Of a stretch of 64,000 bases of DNA, positions 8,838 through 20,135 are shown piece by piece. The stretch lies in contig CACZGH010000014.1 in NCBI GenBank assembly GCA_902780635.1, positions 26,571 through 90,570 of the forward strand. The letters are read 5' to 3'. The first letter of the stretch is position 1. Every line of letters starts with the position of its first letter. The notes beneath the pieces were generated by a model. That model did no database searches and was not told where the DNA came from. It worked only from the letters and a program-made list of their open reading frames with translations. The translations under genes were made by a program, and so were the position numbers. This DNA comes from an uncultured Prevotellaceae bacterium. Its GTDB lineage: Bacteria > Bacteroidota > Bacteroidia > Bacteroidales > Bacteroidaceae.

Positions 8838-10298
8838 ATGAAAACGAAATATCTGATAGGTTTATCATTTGTCATTTGCAATTTGTCAGTCAACAGCGTA
8901 TCGGCGCAGATAGGCGAGCCCTATATACATGACCCTTCGACCATAGCCGAGTGTGACGGCAAGTACTACACCTTTGGCACCGGTGGCGGAGGTATCATCT
9001 CTGAAGACGGTTGGAGTTGGCATAGTGGCGCAGACAGACCCGGTGGTGGTGCGGCTCCTGACATGATTAAGATAGGCGACCGCTACTTGTGTATTTATGG
9101 TGCCACTGGTGGTGGACTTGGCGGCGGTCATGCCGGCCGAATCCTCACCATGTGGAATAAGACCCTCGATCCCAAATCGCCCGACTTCAAGTGGAGTGAG
9201 GCTGTAGAGGTGTGTCACTCCGATGGTATGGAAGACCAGGATGCCATCGACCCCGGTATCTTGATGGACCCTACTACAGGGCGTCTGTGGGTAAGCTATG
9301 GCACCTATTTCGGCACCATCCGCTTGATAGAACTTGACCCGAAGACTGGTTTCCGCGTCAGCGGCAATAAGGAGAAAGACATAGCCATCGACTGTGAGGC
9401 CACCGACCTGATTTATCGTGATGGGTGGTACTACCTGCTCGGCACGCACGGCACCTGTTGCGACGGTGTAAACTCCACCTATAATATAGTGGTGGGCCGT
9501 TCTAAGAGTGTGCAGGGACCTTATATTGACAATGTGGGCCGCGACATGTATCACGGTGGTGGCAAAATGGTCATCGCCGCCGGAGACCGCGTGACAGGAC
9601 CTGGACATTTCGGACGCACCATCATCGATGAGGGCGTGGAAATCATGTCGTGCCATTATGAGGCTGACTTTGACCAAGGCGGACGTAGTGTCCTGGGCCT
9701 CAGACCACTGTTGTGGCGCAACGGATGGCCTGTGGCAGGCGACCGTTTTAAGGAAGGCACTTATGAGATTGAGTCGGAGCGACGTGGGTATGCCCTTGAG
9801 TTGGCTGTTGACTTCGTGCGCATCCAACAAGAGAGAAGAGGATGGTTCAACCGCAACAATAACGAACCTGTGAAGCCCATCGCCAACCAAACCCTCGACC
9901 AAGTGAAAGACACCTGGCCTGCCGGCAATATCGACGTGAGAATAGGAGACTATATGTTCCGCCCACACCAGCGCTGGACCATCAAGGCCGTGCCTGAAGC
10001 AGGAGGATATCTCGGAGGGCCCTACTACAAAATCACTATCGAAGGCACCGACCGTGCATTGGCTGCCACCGACAAGGTAGAGCTGACCACCGTGCCCGCA
10101 TTCAGCGGTGCTGATGAGCAACTCTGGCGTATCGAGCAGTTGATAGACGGCACTTTCCGCATCATGCCAAAGGTCATCCCCGGAAAGGAAGGGCTCAATA
10201 AAAAATATGTGTTGTATTCAGCGGGCGACAGCACCCCCACCCTCGCAGAATATGACTTCAACAGCGACAACTCAAAATGGAATTTCCGCAATCATTGA
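8838..10298 (+). CDS. GH43 family arabinanase-like glycoside hydrolase
   Basis: A 486-residue secreted protein with a signal peptide ending at SVSAQ (residue 24). The beta-propeller shows the GH43 residues in YIHDPST, AIDPGILMD and DCEATDLIY, and the arabinanase-like stretch GTHGTCCDGVNSTYN. Family knowledge suggests endo-1,5-alpha-L-arabinanase or an arabinan/arabinoxylan-debranching enzyme. After about residue 310 a smaller C-terminal domain (to 486) follows, probably a beta-trefoil or beta-sandwich module that may bind sugar. It begins one base after the preceding GH43 gene. The last codons and the stop lie inside a transcription terminator hairpin. Confidence 0.88.
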   Translation: MKTKYLIGLSFVICNLSVNSVSAQIGEPYIHDPSTIAECDGKYYTFGTGGGGIISEDGWSWHSGADRPGGGAAPDMIKIGDRYLCIYGATGGGLGGGHAGRILTMWNKTLDPKSPDFKWSEAVEVCHSDGMEDQDAIDPGILMDPTTGRLWVSYGTYFGTIRLIELDPKTGFRVSGNKEKDIAIDCEATDLIYRDGWYYLLGTHGTCCDGVNSTYNIVVGRSKSVQGPYIDNVGRDMYHGGGKMVIAAGDRVTGPGHFGRTIIDEGVEIMSCHYEADFDQGGRSVLGLRPLLWRNGWPVAGDRFKEGTYEIESERRGYALELAVDFVRIQQERRGWFNRNNNEPVKPIANQTLDQVKDTWPAGNIDVRIGDYMFRPHQRWTIKAVPEAGGYLGGPYYKITIEGTDRALAATDKVELTTVPAFSGADEQLWRIEQLIDGTFRIMPKVIPGKEGLNKKYVLYSAGDSTPTLAEYDFNSDNSKWNFRNH

Positions 10299-10313
10299 TT
10301 GCGGAAATTTTTT
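10281..10313 (+). terminator. Rho-independent terminator overlapping the GH43 stop codon
   Basis: A perfect 12-base stem (AATTTCCGCAAT / ATTGCGGAAATT) with a 5-base loop is followed by a T run. The stop codon TGA (10296-10298) spans the loop and the first base of the 3' arm, so the last four sense codons before the loop are also terminator stem. Confidence 0.9.
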
Positions 10314-10442
10314 ATTTTTGTTATAATTCTCAAACAAAAGTTAATTTACAAACCAACTTCTTACATATTTCATCATATTCAGAATAATTGTGTAAATTTA
10401 CAAAAATTTGTAACCCACTAAAAACTTTTTATTTATAATACG

Positions 10443-11825
10443 ATGAAAAGATGTCCCATTTGTGCCGAATTGATAGACGAACAGTCAACCGTCTGTCCAT
10501 TTTGCGGCGAACAACTGCAAACGGCACCACCACCCGTTCCCCCAGCCACTGTAGCTGATACTCAACCCTCACAAAAAAGTTGTCCGATATGCGGAGAGAT
10601 GATTGATGCCCATCTTTCGGTTTGTCCTATTTGCGGAGAAAACATTGGAGCACCTCAATCAGTTGTAGAACCCCAAACAGAGCCTGTGGCAGCACCAAGA
10701 CCTGAGCGAGAGCCGGAACGTGTGGCACCACCAAGACCTGAGCGAGAGCCAGAACCAGTGGCACCACCAAGACCTGAGCGAGAGCCAGAACCAGTGGCAC
10801 CCACAAGGCCTGAGCGAGAGCCTGAACGCGTAGCGGCATCAAGACCAGAACTTGAGCCGGAACCAGTGGTACCCCCAAGACCTGAGCGAAAGCCGGAACC
10901 TGTGCCTGAGCCAGAACCCGAGGTGAAATCTGCCGGCTCTGCTATCCCACCCATCAACCCTACTCCTCGCAGTTCCTATCATGACGAACCGCCCCGTAAG
11001 AACAATTCGTTGAAATACATTCTCGGTCTATTGGCATTCTTGCTGATAGCCGGAGTAGGTGCACTGTGTTATTTGCTCTTTTTCAAAGGAGACAAGCAAG
11101 ACGGTCCCGACAAAGAAGCAGCTGCCCAGCAAGTCAATCCACCGGCACCTTCATCGGCAGCCCGTACGATGTCGACCGAAGAGATGCTCGACAGCGTAGC
11201 CAATGAGTTGGCCGAGGAAGTGGGTCTTGTGGCCATCTATCCCGATGAAGACCGTGCCTGTCTGTATTATATTTTCAATGGTGAATTGTTCAAGTATTCT
11301 GCCGCCACCAATGAGACAGAGCCACTGACCATCCCTGTGGATGACGAGACTGACGCCGTGATGAACGCTGAGAAAGAAGACGACGACACCTATCTCAGAA
11401 TCGACATGGGCGACAACAGCATGAATCACACCGCCTATTACCGTCTCAACACCAAGACGGGCTCGCTCATTAGAGTAAAAGAAAATGCAGCACCGGTTGC
11501 CACCGCACCAGAACCCGCGCCAGCACCCAATAATAATCGCCAGCGTCCCGACGACATGCCACCCCCTCCCGATGACAGAGGTCCTGGTCAAAGAGGCTAC
11601 AGAGAGAATCGCACCATCGACGGACAGCGTCCTGACCGTCCACACCGCGGTTGGCGTGACGAAAACCGTCAGGCTCCTCAGCGCAATGAGGACGTGGCAC
11701 CCCCCAACTCCAACAGTTCTGGTTTCCATCTAGAGCCTTCCAATGGTCAACAAGGAGGCTACAATCAGTCGGGCAACAACAGTGGCATCCGTTTCCAGAA
11801 AGTGAATCGCATCCCCAATCAGTAA
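10443..11825 (+). CDS. Double zinc-ribbon, proline-rich repeat, single-pass membrane protein
   Basis: A 460-residue protein of unknown function. Two zinc ribbons begin the protein (CPIC at 4-7 with CPFC at 18-21; CPIC at 48-51 with CPIC at 61-64). Six tandem 12-residue repeats of the type EPVAPPRPEREP follow at about 80-151, then a transmembrane helix at about 191-214. A C-terminal region of about 245 residues ends in a Pro/Arg/Asn/Gln-rich tail. With the ribbons cytosolic, the C-terminal part would be periplasmic. It is followed 18 bases later by a second zinc-ribbon membrane protein, so the two are probably co-transcribed. Nothing shows a link to xylan, although they sit between xylan genes. 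Confidence 0.85.
   Translation: MKRCPICAELIDEQSTVCPFCGEQLQTAPPPVPPATVADTQPSQKSCPICGEMIDAHLSVCPICGENIGAPQSVVEPQTEPVAAPRPEREPERVAPPRPEREPEPVAPPRPEREPEPVAPTRPEREPERVAASRPELEPEPVVPPRPERKPEPVPEPEPEVKSAGSAIPPINPTPRSSYHDEPPRKNNSLKYILGLLAFLLIAGVGALCYLLFFKGDKQDGPDKEAAAQQVNPPAPSSAARTMSTEEMLDSVANELAEEVGLVAIYPDEDRACLYYIFNGELFKYSAATNETEPLTIPVDDETDAVMNAEKEDDDTYLRIDMGDNSMNHTAYYRLNTKTGSLIRVKENAAPVATAPEPAPAPNNNRQRPDDMPPPPDDRGPGQRGYRENRTIDGQRPDRPHRGWRDENRQAPQRNEDVAPPNSNSSGFHLEPSNGQQGGYNQSGNNSGIRFQKVNRIPNQ
10680..10895 (+). repeat. Six 36-base tandem repeats coding for a 12-residue proline/charge-rich motif
   Basis: Six in-frame copies of a 36-base unit encode EPVAPPRPEREP-like repeats, followed by a degenerate EPVPEPEPEV. 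The copies are nearly identical in DNA, so copy number may vary between strains without breaking the frame. Confidence 0.9.
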
Positions 11826-11843
11826 TCCCTAAACCACCACGAC

Positions 11844-12683
11844 ATGCAAGAGATGAAACAATGTCCACAATGTGGGCAAATGGTCAAAACAGTAGCCAAG
11901 AAATGCCGTTATTGCGGCTATTGGTTCAATGAGACGACCAATGAGACGACCAATGAGACGGCTAGTAAGACGGCCAGTGAGGCACCGCCGCCCCCGCCCA
12001 ATACAGAGGCTCCGCACACACAGCCGCCCCCATCACCAGGATCAGGTACAGAACCATCCTACGGCCAAGGCGGAAGACTGATCACCGTGATGGGTGTCAT
12101 CAACGAAGGCACCTCACTTGGTTTGAAGAATTTTGTGTCCATTTTTGTGGCCTATATCCTGTTTATCCTCACCAGCTGGATACCCTATATTAATGTAGGC
12201 ACCTCCATCGCCCTGATCAATCTGCCTATCACACTGAGCAAAAGCAATAACAGTACAATCAGTCCCACGTTTATCTTTGATGGCCATTACCGCAAATACA
12301 TGGGCGAGTTTTTCAATCTGATGGGCCTGATGGCCATCTCATTAATACCTGCATTTCTGTTCCTCATCATACCGGGCATCATCATCAACTATGGTTGGTC
12401 ACAGGCCTACTATCTGATGTTTGACAAAGAGATTGCTCCCTCCGAGGCCATGATGCAGAGTACGAAGATCACTTACGGCTACAAGTCTACCCTCTTCTGG
12501 ATCGACCTCCTCATCGCTGTGGTGGTGTCTATCTTCTTTGGCATCATCAACTTCCTGACGATGTTGGTCACCAACTCTCCTATTATTACCATGATCTTCA
12601 TGGTGATCATTATCTCGCTGGTGGCAGTGATCAGAGTGGGCTGTGCCGCTGTCGCATACCGTGAGTTGCAAAAGAGATTGTAA
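11844..12683 (+). CDS. Zinc-ribbon multi-pass membrane protein
   Basis: A 279-residue protein with one N-terminal zinc ribbon (CPQC and CRYC within the first 25 residues), a linker with short NETT/NETA repeats and a proline run to about residue 72, then about five to six hydrophobic segments between about 95 and 270. The membrane part resembles DUF975/glycerophosphodiesterase-membrane-domain-type proteins of unknown function. The charged end AYRELQKRL is cytosolic. It lies 18 bases after the double zinc-ribbon gene and shares its ribbon-plus-membrane plan, so the products may act together. No enzyme motif is visible. Confidence 0.8.
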   Translation: MQEMKQCPQCGQMVKTVAKKCRYCGYWFNETTNETTNETASKTASEAPPPPPNTEAPHTQPPPSPGSGTEPSYGQGGRLITVMGVINEGTSLGLKNFVSIFVAYILFILTSWIPYINVGTSIALINLPITLSKSNNSTISPTFIFDGHYRKYMGEFFNLMGLMAISLIPAFLFLIIPGIIINYGWSQAYYLMFDKEIAPSEAMMQSTKITYGYKSTLFWIDLLIAVVVSIFFGIINFLTMLVTNSPIITMIFMVIIISLVAVIRVGCAAVAYRELQKRL

Positions 12684-12727
12684 TTTATTTTTGGAGTTGA
12701 GGAGTTCGCAACTCCATTTCATCTACT

Positions 12728-12751
12728 AGGGGCAAACTTCGGTTTGCCCCT
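12728..12751 (+). terminator. Strong hairpin with cUUCGg loop, possible terminator
   Basis: A perfect 10-base stem (AGGGGCAAAC / GTTTGCCCCT) closes a UUCG tetraloop, 45 bases after the stop of the zinc-ribbon gene. It is not followed by a T run, so it could be a 3'-end stabiliser or a dispersed repeat instead. A weaker hairpin on GGAGTTG/CAACTCC sits just before it (12692-12715). Confidence 0.5.
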
Positions 12752-12799
12752 AAATGTATGATACATTTTCCTTTGTTACAAAATCAAAAAAAACAGTAA

Positions 12800-15097
<2,298 letters not shown>

Positions 15098-15113
15098 ACT
15101 CACCCCTTCCATT

Positions 15114-15148
15114 AAAAAGGTCTCAGATATAGTTCTGAGGCCTTTTTT
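15114..15148 (+). terminator. Rho-independent terminator after the xylanase-esterase gene
   Basis: The stem AAAAAGGTCTCAGA / TTCTGAGGCCTTTTTT has a short loop and one G-T pair, and ends in six T. It lies 17 bases after the stop codon. Confidence 0.9.
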
Positions 15149-15213
15149 GATGATGAATGGAAAAACAAGAACTTACAACCATTGAACATGACGAGGTGAA
15201 TAAGGGCTATTGT

Positions 15214-15264
15214 CTGAACTCCTGAACTCCTAAACTCCTAAACTCCTAAACTCCTGAACTCCTT
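15214..15264 (+). repeat. Octamer tandem array CTGAACTC/CTAAACTC
   Basis: Six consecutive 8-base units alternate CTGAACTC and CTAAACTC, plus a partial copy. The same unit occurs in opposite orientation at 45321-45374. The 15098-15454 intergenic stretch otherwise holds a terminator, this array and the susC promoter; no gene is seen. Confidence 0.9.
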
Positions 15265-15346
15265 ACAAGAAGTCCTTTTTCTAAAGACAAAACAATCATA
15301 ACCCCAAGCGAAATGAAAAACACCCTATTTAAAACGAATTTCGCCC

Positions 15347-15377
15347 TTTGTTAAATTGGAAAATATAGTTATATTTG
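15347..15377 (+). promoter_or_regulatory. Promoter of the xylan-locus SusC gene
   Basis: TTTG (15347-15350), a 19-base spacer and TATATTTG (15370-15377) match both Bacteroidota elements. The leader before the ATG at 15455 is about 70 bases. Confidence 0.8.
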
Positions 15378-15454
15378 CCACGCAAAACACGAGAAACACT
15401 AGAAAAAACACTAAAATATATCTAATAACCTTTTAATTTTCAACTAACTTAACG

Positions 15455-18400
15455 ATGAACAGATTTAATCAATTGGCATTAATGCTTGCCTTGACCATCG
15501 CATCTGCCTGTCCTATGACAGCGGGAGCAGTGGACTTGCGCAATGTGGAATCCGCTCAGCAGAGCGGTTCGGTGACGGGCCGTGTGCTCGACGTGAACGG
15601 AGACCCCATTATCGGTGCCTCTATCCAAGTCAAAGGGAATGGAGGTGTCGGAGCTGTGACAGACCTCGACGGCAACTTCACCATTAGTGGAGTAGACCGT
15701 GGCATACTTGTCGTCACATATGTGGGCTACGAAACCCAGGAGGTGAATTTCCGGGCAGGGCAGCCTGTGACCATCCAGTTGCGGGATGACTCCAAAGCCC
15801 TTAATGAAGTCGTGGTCGTAGGTTATGGTACACAGAAGAAAGCCAACCTGACCGGCTCGGTTGCCTCCGTCAATTTCGATGACGTGGCTAACATCCCAGT
15901 AGCCAACACGTCAACCATGCTTCAGGGCCGTCTGCCCGGTGTGGTGCTTCAGACCAACGGAGCACAGGCTGGCCATGATGACCCAGAGATTCGTGTCCGT
16001 GGTGTAGGTACACTTGGCAGCGGTTCGAAAAACAACCCGATGGTGCTCATCGACGGCATCGAGAGCAGCATCAGCCAGATGTCAGAATTAGCCGCAGAGG
16101 ATATTGAGAGTGTCAGTGTACTGAAAGACGCCGCCTCGGCTGCTATCTACGGTGTGCGTGCCGCCAACGGCGTCATCCTGGTGACCACCAAGCGTGGTGG
16201 CGAGATGAAGCCCACCATCACCTATTCAGGCAATGTAGCCCTTCAAAAGGCCACCGTATTGCCCGACTTCGTTAACTCTTACGAATGGGCACGTATGTTC
16301 AACGAGTGCCAGCCGGCAAAGGCCTATTCTGACCAAATGCTGCAGAAACTGCGTGACGGAAGCGACCCCGACCATTTCGCCAACACCAACTGGGCGAAGG
16401 AAATGTTCCGTACGGCAGCTATGCATCAGCATCATCTCTCAGTGAGCGGTGGTAGCAAGGATGCCCATTATATGCTCTCTGCACAGTACATGGACCAAGA
16501 GGGTATCATGAAAAACACCAGCAACCGCAGATTTAATTTCCGCAGCAATATCGACGCCAAGTTGGGCATCGTAAAGGTGGGTCTCAACCTCTCCGGCAGC
16601 CGTCAGGACATCCAGGAGCCCGTCAACAGCGTCACTGGCGAGGGTCTGATGCGTGCTCTGACCTGGTTCACCCGTCCGTCAGTGCCTGTGCGCTACTCCA
16701 ATGGCGAATATGGATGCGTAGACGGCAATAACGCCATTGGTGCCTCCGTCTTCAAAAACCCGATACAAGACATGTATTATGGCCATAAGACCAACGACCA
16801 CTATCGTTTCGATGGTCAGATTTTTGGTGAGATTGACCTCTACAAAGGTTTGAAATTCAGGAGCAGCCTCAGTTACAAGTACTACAACAACGAGACTTCC
16901 ACCTATAGTCCTCGTACAGATGCCAAATATAATGCAGAGGGAGATATCCTCAATCCTGCTGGCACACAAAACACACTTGTGGATTACCACTGGCTCGAGA
17001 CCAGCTACATGAACGAGAACATCCTGACCTATGCCAACCGTTTCGGCGAGCACAGCATCAACGTGCTCTTGGGACACTCCATACAGTCTAGCCGTTGGGA
17101 CACCAATTCTGCATCACGCCAAGGATTCCCCACTGACAACATCTACGAATTGGATGGTGGTTCACAAAATGACCATGTAAGTGGTTCGGCAGAGCAAACC
17201 CGTCTGCAGTCGTTCTTTGGCCGTGTCAACTACAACTACGCCGACCGTTATCTGGCTGAGTTCAATATACGTCGAGATGGCAGTTCACGTCTCCCGAGCA
17301 ACAATCGATACGCTACGTTCCCTTCTGTTTCCGCTGCTTGGATCATCTCCAACGAAGCTTTCTTGCAGGGCATCAACTGGCTCTCTATGCTCAAACTGCG
17401 TGCCAGCTGGGGAAAACTGGGTAATCAGGAAATTGGCAACTATGCCTATACCGAGACCCTCTCGGCACAAGGCAGTTACTTCCTCGGCGACTCCAAATAT
17501 ATCGGTATGAAGACCTCGAAGATTGCCAACGAGAATATCAAGTGGGAAACAACCACCGTGACCGACTTCGGCTTCGATGCCTCCTTCTTCCACGGACGCC
17601 TCTCCACGACCTTTGACTGGTATAATAAGGTGACCAGTGACATCCTCCTCCAGTTGCCCATGCCAGGCATCTTCCTGGGTTCACTCGGAGCACCTTATCA
17701 GAATGCGGGCAAAGTGCGCAACCGTGGTTGGGAATTCGCTGCCAATTACCAAGACCGCCTCGGCGACTGGCAGTGGCAAGCCGGTTTCTCTCTGGCCGGC
17801 GTGAAAAACGAGATTGTGGATATGAATGGCCAGGAGAGCATCTCCAACTCCACCATCAACCGTGAGGGAGAGCCCATCGCCAGTTACTATGCCCTCAAGG
17901 CTATCGGCATCTACCGGACGGAAGCAGACCTGAAACGCACCAACTCAGCAGGAGAGGTGATCAAGCAGAACGGCCACGAACCCGTGCTGGGCGACATCAT
18001 GTATGACGATTTCAATGACGACGGCAACATCAACGACGACGATCGTCAGATCATCGGTAACCCATTCCCCAAACTGCAGTATTCATTTACCTTGGGTGCC
18101 AGTTACAAGAACTTTGATCTGACCACCTTCTGGCAGGGCATTGCTGGCCTCGACCGCTTCAACTGGGATGAGACCACCATCTCCAACGGTGGTAACAAGA
18201 CCTCACGCTGGCTCGACCGCTACTCCGCAGAAAACGTTAACGGCAAGATGCCGCGTATGGGTGGAGAGTTCAACAACGCATATTCCTCCTTCTGGCTCAC
18301 CAGTGGCGACTACCTGCGTCTGAAGAGCCTAGAAATGGGTTACACCTTCCGCAACAACACTTTGTTGGCCAAAGCCGGCATCCAGAGTCTGCGGCTCTAC

Positions 18401-18532
18401 ATCTCAGGCAGCAACCTTCTCACCTTCACCTCACTCGATGATTATGACCCTGAGAAACTGGGCAGCGACAGCCGCAACGACGTCCACCCCAACGTGAAGG
18501 CCTATTCATTCGGTATCAATGTCAAATTCTAA
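15455..18532 (+). CDS. SusC/RagA-type TonB-linked outer membrane transporter (xylan locus)
   Basis: A 1,025-residue outer-membrane beta-barrel importing oligosaccharides with energy from TonB. After the signal peptide (about 1-25) comes a carboxypeptidase-regulatory-like domain (about 38-110, GRVLDVNGDPIIGASIQVKG), the junction motif NEVVVVGYGTQKK (117-129), the plug (to about 235, with VLKDAASAAIYGVRAANGVI) and the barrel, ending in YSFGINVKF with a C-terminal Phe. It is paired with a SusD-like lipoprotein 15 bases downstream, and its neighbours (GH10-CE1, two GH43, hybrid regulator) point to xylo- or arabinoxylo-oligosaccharides as substrate. It has a clear promoter. Substrate is inferred from context. 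Confidence 0.95.
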   Translation: MNRFNQLALMLALTIASACPMTAGAVDLRNVESAQQSGSVTGRVLDVNGDPIIGASIQVKGNGGVGAVTDLDGNFTISGVDRGILVVTYVGYETQEVNFRAGQPVTIQLRDDSKALNEVVVVGYGTQKKANLTGSVASVNFDDVANIPVANTSTMLQGRLPGVVLQTNGAQAGHDDPEIRVRGVGTLGSGSKNNPMVLIDGIESSISQMSELAAEDIESVSVLKDAASAAIYGVRAANGVILVTTKRGGEMKPTITYSGNVALQKATVLPDFVNSYEWARMFNECQPAKAYSDQMLQKLRDGSDPDHFANTNWAKEMFRTAAMHQHHLSVSGGSKDAHYMLSAQYMDQEGIMKNTSNRRFNFRSNIDAKLGIVKVGLNLSGSRQDIQEPVNSVTGEGLMRALTWFTRPSVPVRYSNGEYGCVDGNNAIGASVFKNPIQDMYYGHKTNDHYRFDGQIFGEIDLYKGLKFRSSLSYKYYNNETSTYSPRTDAKYNAEGDILNPAGTQNTLVDYHWLETSYMNENILTYANRFGEHSINVLLGHSIQSSRWDTNSASRQGFPTDNIYELDGGSQNDHVSGSAEQTRLQSFFGRVNYNYADRYLAEFNIRRDGSSRLPSNNRYATFPSVSAAWIISNEAFLQGINWLSMLKLRASWGKLGNQEIGNYAYTETLSAQGSYFLGDSKYIGMKTSKIANENIKWETTTVTDFGFDASFFHGRLSTTFDWYNKVTSDILLQLPMPGIFLGSLGAPYQNAGKVRNRGWEFAANYQDRLGDWQWQAGFSLAGVKNEIVDMNGQESISNSTINREGEPIASYYALKAIGIYRTEADLKRTNSAGEVIKQNGHEPVLGDIMYDDFNDDGNINDDDRQIIGNPFPKLQYSFTLGASYKNFDLTTFWQGIAGLDRFNWDETTISNGGNKTSRWLDRYSAENVNGKMPRMGGEFNNAYSSFWLTSGDYLRLKSLEMGYTFRNNTLLAKAGIQSLRLYISGSNLLTFTSLDDYDPEKLGSDSRNDVHPNVKAYSFGINVKF

Positions 18533-18547
18533 AACATCCAGACCATT

Positions 18548-20131
18548 ATGAGACACAAAATATTATCCTATATCTGCGCTTTGTGCGTGTTTTTCGGCTT
18601 TTACAGTTGTTCTGACAGCTGGCTTCAGGAAGACTCACTGACTGAGTCGTCATCCTCCACCTTCTGGAAGACCAGCGACGATGCAATGATGGCCCTTGTG
18701 GCCTGTTACGACGGTCTGCAGAGCGAGCAGCTCTACAATGGTGGCCCGTGGAACTTTGGTCCGCTCAACATGGACTGTATGACCGACAATGGCGGCCACT
18801 TCAACTGGAGCGGCTGGATGGAAGGCTATGATATCGCCAATGGTACCCACAGCCCCTCGTCATGGGCTATCGGCAGTTATTGGTCAGATTGCTATGAGGT
18901 CATCAAGCGCTGCAACTCATTGATAGCCAACATTGACCGTGTGGAGATTCCCGAGAACGACCGTGCCCGGTTCAAGGCAGAGGCCCTCACATTGCGTGCA
19001 CTCATCTACACCAATCTGACGATGACCTACAACGATGTGCCCTACCTCACTGAGCCCCTCACCCTGGAGAACGCTGAGTGTCCCGCCACCAAGCGCGCAG
19101 ACATCGTGGCAGGAGAGATGGCCAACCTGAAAGAATGCGCCAATGCCCTGCCTCAGAACGCCGACCTGGGCCGTATCACCAAGGGAGCCTGCCTTGCCAT
19201 CCTCGGCCGCATGGCCCTTTACAACGAGAAGTGGGACGAAGCCATCAGCGCCTATAAGACCATCCTCGGTCTGGGCTACTCTTTGGCACCTGATTACGCC
19301 ACTCTCTTCACTCAGAGTGGACAGAATTCTCCGGAAATCATCTTCTCCGTTCGCTTCGAAGGCCCTGGACAGAGCGAGGGCTGTAGTTTCAATGCCCATT
19401 GGAACACCCCGCTGGAGGCTATGAACGGCACGCTCAACCTTGCCGACGAATACTATTACCTCGATGGCACCAAAGCCACCACCCAGGACTATGCCGAGTG
19501 GGTGGACGGCAAACTTGATGTCTGGCAGCCCCACGCATCCTATTGGGACAACCGTGACCCACGTCTGAAGGCCACCCTCTTCGTGCCAGGCATGTACTGG
19601 AACGGCGCAGGAGGCAGCAGTGCTTGGTATGGTGGTGCTGCGGCATCCCTCTCCACTGTGTATGTGATGAAATACTTTGATCCTACTGACACCGGCAACT
19701 CTTGGGACAATGGTCAGGACTTCTATGTGGTGCGCTACGCTGAGGTGCTGCTGTCGCTTGCCGAAGCTTTGGTGCAGAAAGGCGGTTATCAGGAAAGCGA
19801 GGTGCTGAAGTTGGTTGACCAGGTGCGCCAGCGTGCCGGCATGCCCACCGTGGAGCAGGTGGAAGGAACCGGACTGAGCAAGGATGCCCTGCTTGACATC
19901 ATCAAACATGAGCGCCGTGTGGAATTGGCCTTTGAGGGTCTGCGTCTGTTTGACATCTACCGTTGGCATGAACTGAAAAAGGCTGTCGACGCCGTAGAAT
20001 ATGAGCGCACCCACTTCGGCATGGCCTATGAGAAGCGCACCTTCAATGGAGACCGCGACTATGTATGGCCCATCCCGACAGGAGAACTCGACAGCAACAA
20101 GCAGTTGGAGCAGAATCCACTGTGGAAATAA
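18548..20131 (+). CDS. SusD/RagB-type glycan-binding lipoprotein (xylan locus)
   Basis: A 527-residue outer-membrane surface lipoprotein that caps the SusC barrel and binds glycans. The signal peptide ends at the lipobox FYSC (Cys about residue 21). The TPR-like helical fold of the family is suggested by the N-terminal stretch with KRCNSLIANIDRV and RFKAEALTLRALIY, and by the C-terminal signature HERRVELAFEGLRLFDIYRW. The protein ends PTGELDSNKQLEQNPLWK, the usual SusD ending. It lies 15 bases after SusC and is almost certainly co-transcribed with it. Ligand is inferred from the locus. Confidence 0.95.
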   Translation: MRHKILSYICALCVFFGFYSCSDSWLQEDSLTESSSSTFWKTSDDAMMALVACYDGLQSEQLYNGGPWNFGPLNMDCMTDNGGHFNWSGWMEGYDIANGTHSPSSWAIGSYWSDCYEVIKRCNSLIANIDRVEIPENDRARFKAEALTLRALIYTNLTMTYNDVPYLTEPLTLENAECPATKRADIVAGEMANLKECANALPQNADLGRITKGACLAILGRMALYNEKWDEAISAYKTILGLGYSLAPDYATLFTQSGQNSPEIIFSVRFEGPGQSEGCSFNAHWNTPLEAMNGTLNLADEYYYLDGTKATTQDYAEWVDGKLDVWQPHASYWDNRDPRLKATLFVPGMYWNGAGGSSAWYGGAAASLSTVYVMKYFDPTDTGNSWDNGQDFYVVRYAEVLLSLAEALVQKGGYQESEVLKLVDQVRQRAGMPTVEQVEGTGLSKDALLDIIKHERRVELAFEGLRLFDIYRWHELKKAVDAVEYERTHFGMAYEKRTFNGDRDYVWPIPTGELDSNKQLEQNPLWK

Positions 20132-20135
20132 TTTA

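Noticed and set aside
8886-10121. 411-codon open frame antisense to the second GH43 gene
   Set aside because: Shadow of a clear GH43 coding sequence; the translation has no recognisable family pattern and no promoter or ribosome-binding context.
10627-10957. Repetitive antisense frames over the zinc-ribbon repeat region
   Set aside because: Repetition is inherited from the 36-base coding repeat on the plus strand.
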